Shown: positions 1 through 7,347, counted from the stretch's first letter. The stretch: 7,715 bases of DNA from GCA-2717185 sp047517345 (GCA_047517345.1 JAKZTB010000313.1:1-7715); one strand, 5' to 3'. Numbers and translations are program-made. Notes: generated by a model not told the origin, from the sequence alone.

Positions 1-2132
1 CGGCGGAGGATGTTCCGGTGACGATCCTGGCCTCGGCGCTGCTGTCGAACGATACCGATGCGGACGGCGATACGTTGAGCCTGGCCTCGGTGCAGAATGC
101 GGTCAACGGAACGGTGTCGCTGGACGTCAATGGTGACGTGCTGTTCGCGCCGGACGCGGACTTCAATGGCAACGCGACCTTCGAATACACGGCGGCCGAC
201 GGCAATGGCGGCACGGCATCTGCGACGGTGACAATTGCGGTCGCTTCGGTGAACGACGACCCGGTTGCGTTTGCGGACAATGCTGCGGCGACGGAAGACG
301 TTGCGGAGACGATCCTGGCCTCTGCGCTGCTGTCGAACGACACCGACGCGGATGGCGATACGCTGAACCTGGCCTCGGTGCAGAGCGCGATGAACGGGAC
401 GGTGTCGTTGGACGTCAACGGCGACGTGCTGTTCACGCCCGACGCGGATTTCAACGGCGACGCGACGTTCGAGTACACGGTCGACGACGGCAATGGCGGC
501 ACGTCGAGCGCGACGGTGACGGTCGCGGTCGCTTCGGTGAATGACGACCCTGTCGCGGTGGCGGACAATGAGGGGACAACAGAAGACGTTCCGGTGACGA
601 TCCTGGCGTCTGGGCTGCTATCGAACGACACCGACGTGGACGGCGACCCGCTGAGCCTGGCCTCGGTGCAGAACGCGGTGAACGGTACGGTGTCGCTGGA
701 CGTCAACGGCGACGTGGTTTTCACGCCGGACGCGGATTTCAACGGCAACGCGACGTTCGAGTACACGGTCGACGACGGCAATGGCGGGACGTCATCAGCG
801 ACGGTAACGGTCGACGTGACGGCCGTGAACGACGACCCGGTTGCGGTTGTGGATAGTGCGGTCGCGGTGGAAGACGTTCCGGTGACGATCCTGGCCTCGG
901 CGCTGCTGTCGAACGACACCGACGCGGACGGCGATACGCTGAGCCTAACCTCGGTTCAGAACGCGGTGAACGGTACGGTGTCGCTTGACGTCAACGGCGA
1001 CGTGGTTTTCACGCCGGACGCGGGTTTCAACGGCGACGCGACGTTCGAGTACACGGTTTACGACGAAAATGGCGCTACGTCGAGCGCGACGGTGACGGTC
1101 GCGGTCGCGGCAGCAAATGCGGGCGAGACACTGATAGGCGGCTCGGGCAAGGACACGCTGATTGGCGGGGATGGAGACGACACGCTGATCGGAAACGGCG
1201 GAAACGACTTGCTTTTGGGCAACGGTGGGAACGACGTTTTCGTTTATTCGGGAACGACCGGCCAGGGTACGGTTTCGGGCGGCGAGGGATTCGACCGGAT
1301 CGCGGGGAGCGATGGCGACGACGTTATCGGCCTCCGCGTTTATTCCGGCACCAATGTAGTTGAGGAAATCGACGGCGGGTCGGGCGTGAACATGATCCAG
1401 GGCCACTCGGGTGCGAACGTACTGGATTTCAGCGGAACGGTATTGCTGAACATCGATACGATCGATGGCGGCGGCGGCGCGGATACGATCACGGGCTCAT
1501 CGTTGTCGGATACGATTGTCGGGGGAGCCGGGAACGACAAGCTGTTTGGCGGACTGGGGGATGACGTGTTCCTGGTTTCCGGAACGAACAACGCGCACGA
1601 CACGGTATCGGGGGGCGGCGGTTTCGACCGGATCGCGGGGAGCAATGGCGACGACATTATCGGCCTCCGCGTTTACTCCGGGGTGAATATTGTCGAGGAG
1701 ATCGACGGCGGATTGGGCGTGAACGTAATCGAGGGCTACGCGGGTGCGAGCGTTCTGGATTTCAGCGGAACAGTGTTGCTGAACATCGATACGATCGATG
1801 GCGGCGGCGGCGCGGACACTATTATTGGGTCGTCAGGCGACGACACGATTATCGGCGGCACCGGAAACGACCTGCTGAGCGGTGGGACCGGCAACGACCG
1901 TTTCATCTTCAGCGACAACGATGGCACCGATACGATTCAGGATTTCGCCTCGGGTGCAGGAAGCGACGATACAATCGATTTTGCCGCGGTCACGGCGATT
2001 GGTGATTTCGCCGCGATTCAGGCAAGTGCGGCCGACAACGGGGCGGATACCACAATTCAGTACGACGGCGGTTCGGTTACCCTGATCGGCGTTCAAGTTG
2101 CCACTCTTCATGAAGATGATTTCATTTTCTAA
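1..2132 (+). CDS. RTX adhesin-like protein with cadherin/Ig-like tandem repeats, 3' part (5'-partial)
   Basis: The reading frame is open from base 3 (A-E-D-V-P before the GTG at 18), so the gene enters from outside the window and GTG 18 is not a real start. Numbering from that GTG, residues 2-367 form four 96-residue units. Each carries TILAS-LLSNDTD-DGD, NGTVSLDVNGDV, FNG-ATFEYT and VNDDPVA, the pattern of cadherin-like/VCBS-type domains in large secreted bacterial adhesins. Residues 374-409 are four consecutive RTX nonapeptides (GGSGKDTLI, GGDGDDTLI, GNGGNDLLL, GNGGNDVFV), and two more RTX clusters follow near residues 485-515 and 595-625. These bind Ca2+ and fold outside the cell. The last ~75 residues (DTIQDF, DDTIDF, final DDFIF) resemble type I secretion C-terminal signals. 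No ABC/HlyD/TolC exporter gene is in the window. The role in adhesion or biofilm is inferred from the family. No clear terminator follows the TAA. Confidence 0.9.
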   Translation, partial: AEDVPVTILASALLSNDTDADGDTLSLASVQNAVNGTVSLDVNGDVLFAPDADFNGNATFEYTAADGNGGTASATVTIAVASVNDDPVAFADNAAATEDVAETILASALLSNDTDADGDTLNLASVQSAMNGTVSLDVNGDVLFTPDADFNGDATFEYTVDDGNGGTSSATVTVAVASVNDDPVAVADNEGTTEDVPVTILASGLLSNDTDVDGDPLSLASVQNAVNGTVSLDVNGDVVFTPDADFNGNATFEYTVDDGNGGTSSATVTVDVTAVNDDPVAVVDSAVAVEDVPVTILASALLSNDTDADGDTLSLTSVQNAVNGTVSLDVNGDVVFTPDAGFNGDATFEYTVYDENGATSSATVTVAVAAANAGETLIGGSGKDTLIGGDGDDTLIGNGGNDLLLGNGGNDVFVYSGTTGQGTVSGGEGFDRIAGSDGDDVIGLRVYSGTNVVEEIDGGSGVNMIQGHSGANVLDFSGTVLLNIDTIDGGGGADTITGSSLSDTIVGGAGNDKLFGGLGDDVFLVSGTNNAHDTVSGGGGFDRIAGSNGDDIIGLRVYSGVNIVEEIDGGLGVNVIEGYAGASVLDFSGTVLLNIDTIDGGGGADTIIGSSGDDTIIGGTGNDLLSGGTGNDRFIFSDNDGTDTIQDFASGAGSDDTIDFAAVTAIGDFAAIQASAADNGADTTIQYDGGSVTLIGVQVATLHEDDFIF
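18..1118 (+). repeat. Four tandem 288-bp coding repeats (96-residue cadherin/Ig-like units)
   Basis: The ACGATCCTGGC landmark recurs at 21, 309, 597 and 885, exactly 288 bp apart each time, so the units have had no net indel. The fourth unit loses similarity near 1118, where the RTX region begins. The units are very similar in DNA as well as protein, with differences mostly in the linker before EDVPVTILAS and in single codons, which points to recent duplication or gene conversion. Bases 3-17 match the end of another unit's linker, so the array probably continues upstream. Confidence 0.92.
1269..1888 (+). repeat. Duplicated 333-bp (111-residue) module in the RTX region
   Basis: Copy 1 covers about 1269-1555 and copy 2 about 1602-1888; the TTCGACCGG landmark lies at 1290 and 1623, 333 bp apart. 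Both encode TVSGG-GFDRIAGS-GDD, GLRVYSG, VEEIDGG, VLDFSGTVLLNIDTIDGGGG and then RTX nonapeptides. The stretch around FSGTVLLNIDTIDGGGGADT is nearly identical in DNA. It is a second repeat family in the gene, independent of the 96-residue units. Confidence 0.88.
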
Positions 2133-2257
2133 GGGTGCTTAGCCGAATTAAGTGGAAATGTCTTGCGTTCGCACCGGCAATTCGGGCCTGTGCCAATCTC
2201 TAACATTGGTATCCCTACCGCCTGCGCTTAAGCTTGCTGAACCGAATTGCTGCGTAT

Positions 2258-2266
2258 GGGGAGGGA
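2258..2266 (+). promoter_or_regulatory. Shine-Dalgarno of the SDR gene
   Basis: The purine run GGGGAGGGA ends three bases before ATG 2270 and favours that start over the in-frame TTG at 2234, which adds 12 residues outside the SDR fold and has no comparable site. The rest of the 137-bp gap after the RTX gene shows no convincing terminator or promoter, only a weak CCAAT/ATTGG inverted pair near 2193-2209. Confidence 0.65.
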
Positions 2267-2269
2267 CCT

Positions 2270-3106
2270 ATGACATCAACGGAAAATTTAGGCCTGGAGG
2301 GAAAGGCCGCCATCGTCGCCGGCGGCGGGGCGAAGGGCGACGGCATCGGCAACGGACGCGCGGCGGCAATTTTGCTGGCGCGCGCGGGCGCCCGGGTGTT
2401 CGTCGTCGACCGCGACCTCGCACTGGCCCAGCGCACGGTCGAGATGATCGAGGCCGAAGACGGCGAGGCTGCCGCTCATGCGGCCGATCTCACGGACGAA
2501 GCGCAGTGCGAAGCGATGGTGGCGGCGGCGCTGGCGCGGTTCGGTCGTCTCGACGTGCTTGACAACAATGTCGGCATCGGCAGTTCGCAAACCGTCGTCG
2601 ACGAGAGCGCGGCGAACTGGCAGCGGGTCATGCGGATCAATGTCGAGGCGATGTTCCTGACCAGCAAATACGCGGTGCCGGCGATGATCGAGAGCGACGG
2701 GGGGTCGATCGTCAACATTTCATCGATTTCCGCGCTGCGGCCCAGGGGGCTGACCGCCTACAGTACCTCGAAAGGCGCGGTCATCGCGTTGACCAGCGCC
2801 ATGGCCGTCGACCACGCGATGGACGGCATCAGGGTCAACTGCATCGCGCCCGGCCCGGTCTTCACGCCGATGGTCAACCGCGACGGCGATATGAGCGACG
2901 ACGCACGCGACCGCCGCCGCAGATCGTCGCTGCTGGGGGTCGAGGGCACCGGGTGGGATATCGGCAATGCGGTCGTCTTCCTCAGTTCCGTCTGGGCCCG
3001 CTATATTACCGGGCAGACTTTGGTCGTCGACGGCGGCGTCACCCTGACGTCGCGCGCCCGGGGCCGCGATTCGGAGAACAGTTTTTCTGCAACCGGTGAA
3101 ATTTGA
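2270..3106 (+). CDS. Short-chain dehydrogenase/reductase (classical SDR), NAD(P)-dependent
   Basis: This 278-residue protein has the length and motif order of a classical SDR oxidoreductase, a cytoplasmic enzyme that interconverts an alcohol and a ketone. Seen in the sequence: an extended glycine-rich cofactor loop at residues 18-29 (GGGAKGDGIGNG); Asp47 after the second strand (VFVVDRD), which in this family usually favours NAD(H); DNNVG at 98-102 in place of NNAG; Asn124 (MRINVEAMF); Ser151/152 (VNISSISAL); Tyr164 and Lys168 (YSTSK); and a C-terminal ITGQTLVVDGGV. The tetrad Asn-Ser-Tyr-Lys is complete, so it should be active. A Rid-family gene follows 67 bp downstream in the same direction, and a UxaA-type dehydratase converges on the pair, so the substrate may be a hydroxy or keto acid from sugar-acid breakdown; that is inference. 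The tail after VDGGV (about 25 residues, charged) is longer than in most SDRs. Confidence 0.92.
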   Translation: MTSTENLGLEGKAAIVAGGGAKGDGIGNGRAAAILLARAGARVFVVDRDLALAQRTVEMIEAEDGEAAAHAADLTDEAQCEAMVAAALARFGRLDVLDNNVGIGSSQTVVDESAANWQRVMRINVEAMFLTSKYAVPAMIESDGGSIVNISSISALRPRGLTAYSTSKGAVIALTSAMAVDHAMDGIRVNCIAPGPVFTPMVNRDGDMSDDARDRRRRSSLLGVEGTGWDIGNAVVFLSSVWARYITGQTLVVDGGVTLTSRARGRDSENSFSATGEI

Positions 3107-3157
3107 AAAGACCAAACAATCGTAATTCAAATTATGTCGCTGATAGAACAGGCAACC

Positions 3158-3164
3158 AAAGGAG
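3158..3164 (+). promoter_or_regulatory. Shine-Dalgarno of the Rid-family gene
   Basis: AAAGGAG lies nine bases before ATG 3174 and fixes that start. The AT-rich gap 3107-3157 has no good -35/-10 pair, so co-transcription with the SDR gene is the simplest reading. Confidence 0.7.
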
Positions 3165-3173
3165 CCTAAAACG

Positions 3174-3563
3174 ATGATCCAATTCGTGAATCCGAAAGCC
3201 TCGCACAAGCCGCTCGGCGCTTATACGCACAGCGTGAAAATTCCGCGCGACGCGGAATGGCTGATGATCGCCGGTCAGGTCGGCATGAACGGCAAGGGTC
3301 AATTGCAGGACGGTATCCGCAAACAGGCGGAGCAGGCCTTCCGCAACGTCCTCGCCTGCCTACGCGAAAACAAGATGCGCAAGAGCGATTTGGTGAAATT
3401 CACGGTGTTCCTGACCGACCCGCGCCATGTCGAGGCCTATCGCGCGGCGCGCAAGAAGGTCATCGGCGACGACACGGTGCCGGCCTCGACCCTGCTGATC
3501 ATCGACGGGCTCGCGTCGCCCGATATGCTGATCGAAGTGGAGGCGATGGCCGCCAAAGCCTGA
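3174..3563 (+). CDS. Rid family (YjgF/YER057c/UK114) protein lacking the RidA catalytic arginine
   Basis: At 129 residues it has the usual length of this small cytoplasmic family, whose members form trimers with active sites between subunits. Recognisable parts are the N-terminal NPKASHKPLGAYTHSV, AGQVGMNGKGQL (33-44), QAEQAFRNVLACL (51-63), the strand VKFTVFLTD (74-82) and the closing VPASTLLIIDGL...EVEAMA (102-126). True RidA enzymes, which hydrolyse reactive enamine/imine intermediates, have Arg in the P-A-R motif. Here the position is Ser105 (P-A-S-T), as in Rid subfamilies not known to have that activity. Imine deamination should therefore not be assumed. It may act on another small metabolite of the pathway formed with the neighbouring SDR. 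Its stop codon is 9 bp from the stop codon of the opposing dehydratase gene. Confidence 0.9.
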   Translation: MIQFVNPKASHKPLGAYTHSVKIPRDAEWLMIAGQVGMNGKGQLQDGIRKQAEQAFRNVLACLRENKMRKSDLVKFTVFLTDPRHVEAYRAARKKVIGDDTVPASTLLIIDGLASPDMLIEVEAMAAKA

Positions 3564-3572
3564 CCCCGCCGT

Positions 3573-5120
3573 TTAACCGACAATCCCGATCTGCCAGGGA
3601 ATGAACTCGTGGCGGCCGAGGTCGAGGGCTTCGCTCTTGGTCTCGCCGCCCGAGGCGATGTGCAGGAAATAATCGAAGATCCGCTGCCCGACCTCCTCGA
3701 CCGACGCGGTGCCGTCGATGATGTCGCTGCAATTGACGTCCATATCCTCTTCCATGCGTTCGAACATCGGTGTGTTGGTGGCGAGCTTGATCGACGGTGT
3801 CGGCTTGGCGCCGAAGCATGAGCCGCGCCCGGTTGTGAAGGCCACAAGGTTGGCGCCGCCGGCGATCTGCCCTGTCGCGGAGACGGGATCGAAGCCCGGC
3901 GAATCCATGAAGACGAAGCCTTTTTCCGTCACGGGTTCGGCGTATTTGTAGACTTCCATCAGGGGCCCGGTGCCGCCCTTCATCGCCGAACCGAGCGATT
4001 TCTCCAGGATATTGGCGAGCCCGCCGGTCTGGTTGCCGGGGCTCACCTTACCGTTGATCTGCACGTCGCGGCCGGTGGCGTATTCGTCTTTCCACCAGCG
4101 GATGCGCTCGATCAGCTTCTTGCCGATTTCCGGCGTCGCGGCGCGGGCGGTCAGGGTGTGCTCGACGCCGTAAATCTCCGGCGTTTCCGAGAGGATTCCA
4201 GTACCGCCATGCTTGGACAGCAGGTCGACGGCGGCGCCGAGCGCCGGGTTGGCTGTGATCGACGAAAACCCGTCCGATCCACCGCACTGCAGGCCGACCG
4301 TGATATGGCTCGCAGGCACCGTTTCGCGCCGGCATTTGTCGGCCTCGACAAGCATCTCTTCGACGATGGCGATGCCCGCTTCGATCGATTTCCGGGTGCC
4401 GCCGCTTTCCTGCATGACCATGGTGCGCAGTTGCGGCCCTTCGACCAGATCCTGCGCGCCGAACAGCCCGCCGACTTGGCAGCGTTCGCAGCCGAGACCG
4501 ACAACAAGCGCGCCCGCGACGTTGGGGTGGCGGATATAGCCGGCGAGGGTCCGCTGCAGCAGATCCATCGGCTCGCCGGTCATCTCCATGCCGCAGCCCA
4601 GCGCATGGGCGAAGGCGGCGACACCGTCGACATTGGTGTAGCCGGCGAGCCGCTCCTTCGTGAAATGATTGGCGATCTCGTGCACGACGGTGGCCGAACA
4701 GTTCACCGTCGAGACGACGGCGATGAAGTTGCGCGTCCCGGCGCGTCCGTCCGGTCGGAGAAAGCCCTGAAACGTTGCCCGCTCGGTTTCCGGTAGCAGG
4801 GTCAGCGGCTTAAAGTCGCGCGAATAGGCGTAGTCGCGGTCGAACTCGCCGAAGGAGATGTTGTGGCTGTGCATAATCGTGCCGGCCGAAGCGAATTCCG
4901 AGGCGAATCCGATTGTGGTGTTGTATTTCAAGACCGGTTCGCCTTCGTCGATGTCGCGGATCGCGATCTTGTAACCGGCCGGCACCAAATTCCGGGCGAC
5001 GATGTTGTAGCCTTCGAGCGACGCGCCGGTTTGGATATCCGTCCGCGCCACGACGACGTTGTCGGCGCTGTGCAGCCGGATCGCGGGTCCGTTGACCTTC
5101 TTTTCGGATAAATCGAGCAT
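3573..5120 (-). CDS. UxaA/GarD-family sugar-acid dehydratase (altronate/galactarate dehydratase-like hydro-lyase)
   Basis: A full-length 515-residue member of the UxaA/GarD family, metal-dependent cytoplasmic enzymes that remove water from sugar acids to give 2-keto-3-deoxy acids; UxaA and GarD of E. coli are of similar size. Residues 10-100 form the SAF domain, ending in the conserved GTIMHSHN (80-87). The catalytic domain begins at FLRPDGRAGTRN (120-131). Conserved elements follow: Cys141, GCGMEMTG (175-182), GLGCERCQ (208-215), LQCGGSDGFSSITANPALG (277-295) and, near the end, TGRGSCFGAKPTPSIKLATN. Having SAF and catalytic domains in one chain separates it from split SuyA/SuyB sulfolactate lyases. 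ATG 5120 is preceded by AGGGG at seven bases on the - strand. The exact substrate is not identifiable; altronate is only one option. It has its own candidate promoter and lies downstream, on the same strand, of the hydrolase gene. Confidence 0.93.
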   Translation of the reverse strand: MLDLSEKKVNGPAIRLHSADNVVVARTDIQTGASLEGYNIVARNLVPAGYKIAIRDIDEGEPVLKYNTTIGFASEFASAGTIMHSHNISFGEFDRDYAYSRDFKPLTLLPETERATFQGFLRPDGRAGTRNFIAVVSTVNCSATVVHEIANHFTKERLAGYTNVDGVAAFAHALGCGMEMTGEPMDLLQRTLAGYIRHPNVAGALVVGLGCERCQVGGLFGAQDLVEGPQLRTMVMQESGGTRKSIEAGIAIVEEMLVEADKCRRETVPASHITVGLQCGGSDGFSSITANPALGAAVDLLSKHGGTGILSETPEIYGVEHTLTARAATPEIGKKLIERIRWWKDEYATGRDVQINGKVSPGNQTGGLANILEKSLGSAMKGGTGPLMEVYKYAEPVTEKGFVFMDSPGFDPVSATGQIAGGANLVAFTTGRGSCFGAKPTPSIKLATNTPMFERMEEDMDVNCSDIIDGTASVEEVGQRIFDYFLHIASGGETKSEALDLGRHEFIPWQIGIVG

Positions 5121-5151
5121 TTCGAAACCCCTAGTGTGATGATTCTGAAGT

Positions 5152-5172
5152 TCGCCGCATTGAATGCGGCGA
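5152..5172. promoter_or_regulatory. Perfect 9-bp-arm palindrome in the dehydratase leader (candidate operator)
   Basis: TCGCCGCAT (5152-5160), a TGA spacer and ATGCGGCGA (5164-5172) form a perfect inverted repeat 32-52 bases before the dehydratase ATG. On the - strand it starts directly after a candidate -10 box, so a bound regulator would cover the transcription start. A short direct repeat, GATTCTG, flanks it at 5141-5147 and 5173-5179. No T-run follows on either strand, so an intrinsic terminator is unlikely. A role as operator is inferred; a 5' UTR hairpin is the alternative. Confidence 0.5.
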
Positions 5173-5173
5173 G

Positions 5174-5202
5174 ATTCTGGATCTGAATCACATTAGACTC
5201 AA
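5174..5202 (-). promoter_or_regulatory. Candidate sigma70-like promoter of the dehydratase gene
   Basis: On the - strand TTGAGT (5202-5197) is followed after exactly 17 bases by CAGAAT (5179-5174); each box matches the consensus at four of six positions. The predicted start falls inside the palindrome 5152-5172, leaving a leader of about 45 bases. The match is modest and is supported mainly by spacing, AT-rich context and the operator-like palindrome. A further imperfect inverted repeat (arms 5223-5231 and 5242-5250, 8 of 9 pairs) lies upstream. Confidence 0.35.
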
Positions 5203-5275
5203 ATAGATAGTGTGCTGATTCACGAGAAATTTTATCATTTGAATTTCACGATCAGGACACTTGTTCGATGTTTAT

Positions 5276-7295
5276 CTAAAGCGTAATGCCGTGCCGTTCA
5301 CGATCCCAGTCTTCGGCGTCTGCGGTAGCGCGTTCCACGTCCTCTTCGAGCATCAGCCCGTCGGCGGCGAGCCGTTGCGCGGCTTCGACGATAGCGTGCT
5401 TATACGCTTCGGCGTCTTTATAGCGCTCCAGGATCGCCGGACGCGGGTCGCCGGTCGCGGCGCGCATGCTTTCCGTTTCGGCGAGCGGGATGTAGCTGCC
5501 GGTGAATTCGTGCATATAGCCTTCGCCCTGTCCGCGCGCGCAGGTTCCAGCCGGTGTAGGTGCCGAGCGCCGCCTCGACCATCGGCGCCCGGACACCGGC
5601 GATGTCGTTGCCGTCGTCGTCGACCGCGGGGATCAGGATCGTATAGCCCTCGGCATCGGCAACGCGGGGCGGCTGCAGATCGAGAACGCCGTCCTTTGCG
5701 TCTGGACCGAAATCGAACAGCAGCAGCGGGGCCGGTTGCCGCGGTGTCGCGGTCCCCGGAATCGCCGGAAACTGCCCGCGCCATTCGTCGATCGTCACCA
5801 GCGTGCCGTTGGCGCGGTTCGGGATACGGCTGTCGGGCGGTGGCGTTCCGCCGCTCGCCCAGCGGTCCATGGCGTCAAGCATGGCGCGGAACAGCATGGA
5901 GGTCCGGACGATATTGTTCGGATTCTGGCACACGCCGTAACCCGGTTGCTTCAAGAGCGGGTTGGCGAAGTGCTGCGAACTTGCCCAGAAATAGGCCCGA
6001 ACATTGTCCGGGAGGGCCAGATCGTTGCCCTGCGTGTCGGTGTGGACCAGCGAACCGTGCCGCTGCCAGTATTCGGTCGCGGTCTGGGTGTGGAAGATCA
6101 GTGGGTCGGTCTCGGGGCGCTTGCAAATCGCGTCCGTCGCGCCGGTCAGATGATCCGTCGACTCCGCGTAGGAGAACGGGAAACGGTCGGCGATGCTGTC
6201 GCGTTCCTCATATTGCTGCCCGGCGGCGGAGATCACGTTGGCAAAGCGATGGTTCATCCACATCAAGCCGCCGCCGGCGACATGGCTCAGCGCGCCGTCG
6301 AAGACCTTGCGCCCTTCCGCGTCGGCGTTGAAGCCGCGATAGATCATGTCGCGCATGCAGCGCCCGGTTTGCGACCGGCCCCAGCAATAGGCCTTCTCGA
6401 TCGGCCCGCCGAGCGGGTTTGCGTTCCCTGCCGCATCGGACTCGCCATGTTTCAGGAAACCCACCAGATCGCGGACCGCAACGTGGCCTAGTCCGAGAAC
6501 CAGCGGGTCGCGGCCGGTATAGACGATCTCGTAAATCCAGCCAGGCTCGAAACCGGCCGGCAGGTAAATATGCGTGTCGGAAGGGACGACCGACATCTCG
6601 GCCCCCTGATTGTCCAGACCGACGCCGCCCTCTGTGCGTGCAAATTTCCAATGCGAAGCTGGGATTTCGATCCGCGGATCGCCAGGATAGCGCCGTCTGG
6701 TCAGGTTTGCCTCGCTTGTGTCCATCGAAATCGTCGGGTGGCTGCGGGTCGAGGAGCGTCCGCTGAGCGGCAAACAGGTCTGTCCGGGCGCGTCGACGAT
6801 GAACTCAGTGCGCACCGGGCCGGAAACAGGCGAACCGTCGGCGTTCGAGGCGACGGGCAAGTCGAGCAGCATGCGTCCGTCGCCCGGTAAAATGTCGCCC
6901 TGCCAGGCGCCCCAGACGATCGTATAGCCCCGCCGCATCAGGAAGCCGTTGCCGGCATGGGCAAGATCACTGGGGTCGTTGGATCCGGGCGCGTCATTGA
7001 AGAACTGCAGCGCCCGGATATTGGCCCTGTTACCGTAATCGAAGAACAGCCGCCGGTTGCCGCGCGTCATGTCCGCCGGCTTGAGAATTATCAGGTCGGT
7101 TGCGAATTCGACCAGCCCGGCATCGCTGACGGGCGCCAGGTCGAGATCGACGATGCCCGCCTGCGCCGTTCCGTTCGGGTCGACGGCGAAATGCGCGCGT
7201 CCGGTGAATTTCTCATACGCGCCGGTCCCTTCGAACGCGTGCCCGTCCGCGAAGGGCTCGCGGCTCGCGATACGGATTTCGATATTGTTCGTCAC
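5276..7295 (-). pseudogene. Alpha/beta hydrolase domain-containing protein, interrupted by a frameshift
   Basis: The product resembles the large 'alpha/beta hydrolase domain' proteins (about 650-700 residues, often matched to the Abhydrolase_10 model), probable esterases or amidases of unknown substrate. GTG 7295 opens the conserved start TNNIEIRIASREPFADG; no signal peptide is visible. Ser308 lies in the nucleophile elbow GRSQTGR (about 306-312). The first frame runs through IPAVDDDGNDIAGVR and TYTGWNLRA, then turns into an Arg-rich tail ending at 5418, giving about 625 residues. The expected family C-terminus (MHEFTGSYIPLAETESMRAATGDPRPAILERY and onward) is encoded in another frame down to the stop at 5276. 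The break lies in the CG run at 5533-5541. Restoring one lost CG unit gives NLRARGQGEGYMHEFTG and a 673-residue protein; removing one base gives 672. The nucleophile is upstream of the break, so partial function is possible. A sequencing error cannot be excluded. Confidence 0.82.
5533..5541. other. Frameshift site in a CG dinucleotide run
   Basis: On the + strand the bases are CGCGCGCGC. Upstream of it (on the - strand) the hydrolase family sequence is in one frame (...TYTGWNLRA); immediately after it the family sequence is in the next frame (GQGEGYMHEFTG). Loss of one CG unit by slippage explains the shift without changing the expected residue count. Confidence 0.75.
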
Positions 7296-7303
7296 GACCA
7301 GCG

Positions 7304-7310
7304 CCTCCCT
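7304..7310 (-). promoter_or_regulatory. Shine-Dalgarno of the hydrolase gene
   Basis: On the - strand AGGGAGG ends eight bases before GTG 7295. It fixes the start at this GTG and rules out the in-frame ATG at 7331, which lies upstream of the predicted transcription start. Confidence 0.8.
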
Positions 7311-7318
7311 GCGGCGGG

Positions 7319-7347
7319 ATTGTCGAAGCATGCCCTTGCCATGTCAA
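7319..7347 (-). promoter_or_regulatory. Sigma70-like promoter of the hydrolase gene
   Basis: On the - strand a perfect TTGACA (7347-7342) is followed after 17 bases by GACAAT (7324-7319, four of six). Transcription would begin near 7312, just before the Shine-Dalgarno, giving a leader of about 17 bases. The -35 box sits in a sequence resembling the end of the neighbouring MITE-like element (see findings), whose left boundary is about 8 bp further upstream. Confidence 0.65.

Noticed and set aside
18..1118. CRISPR-like array
   Set aside because: The 288-bp units are open coding sequence in one frame with no short repeat/spacer structure.
2133..2180. Terminator after the RTX gene (GGTGC at 2134 with GCACC at 2171)
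   Set aside because: Only five pairs around a loop of about 32 bases and no T-run.
2234..2269. In-frame upstream TTG start for the SDR gene
   Set aside because: The extra 12 residues lie outside the fold; ATG 2270 has a strong Shine-Dalgarno and matches the family N-terminus.
3103..3140. Promoter for the Rid gene (TTGAAA at 3103)
   Set aside because: No acceptable -10 box lies 16-18 bases downstream.
4158..4796. + strand reading frame of 212 codons opposite the dehydratase
   Set aside because: Antisense shadow of a well-conserved family gene; composition and lack of motifs argue against coding.
5152..5172. Intrinsic terminator after the hydrolase gene
   Set aside because: The hairpin is strong but has no T-run on either strand and sits in the dehydratase leader after a candidate -10 box.
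5261..6331. Long + strand reading frame opposite the hydrolase gene
   Set aside because: Its translation is Arg/Ser-rich with no family resemblance; it is the antisense shadow of the GC-rich hydrolase gene.
7296..7331. ATG 7331 as start of the hydrolase gene
   Set aside because: It lies between the -35 and -10 boxes, upstream of the predicted transcript; GTG 7295 has AGGGAGG at the right spacing.
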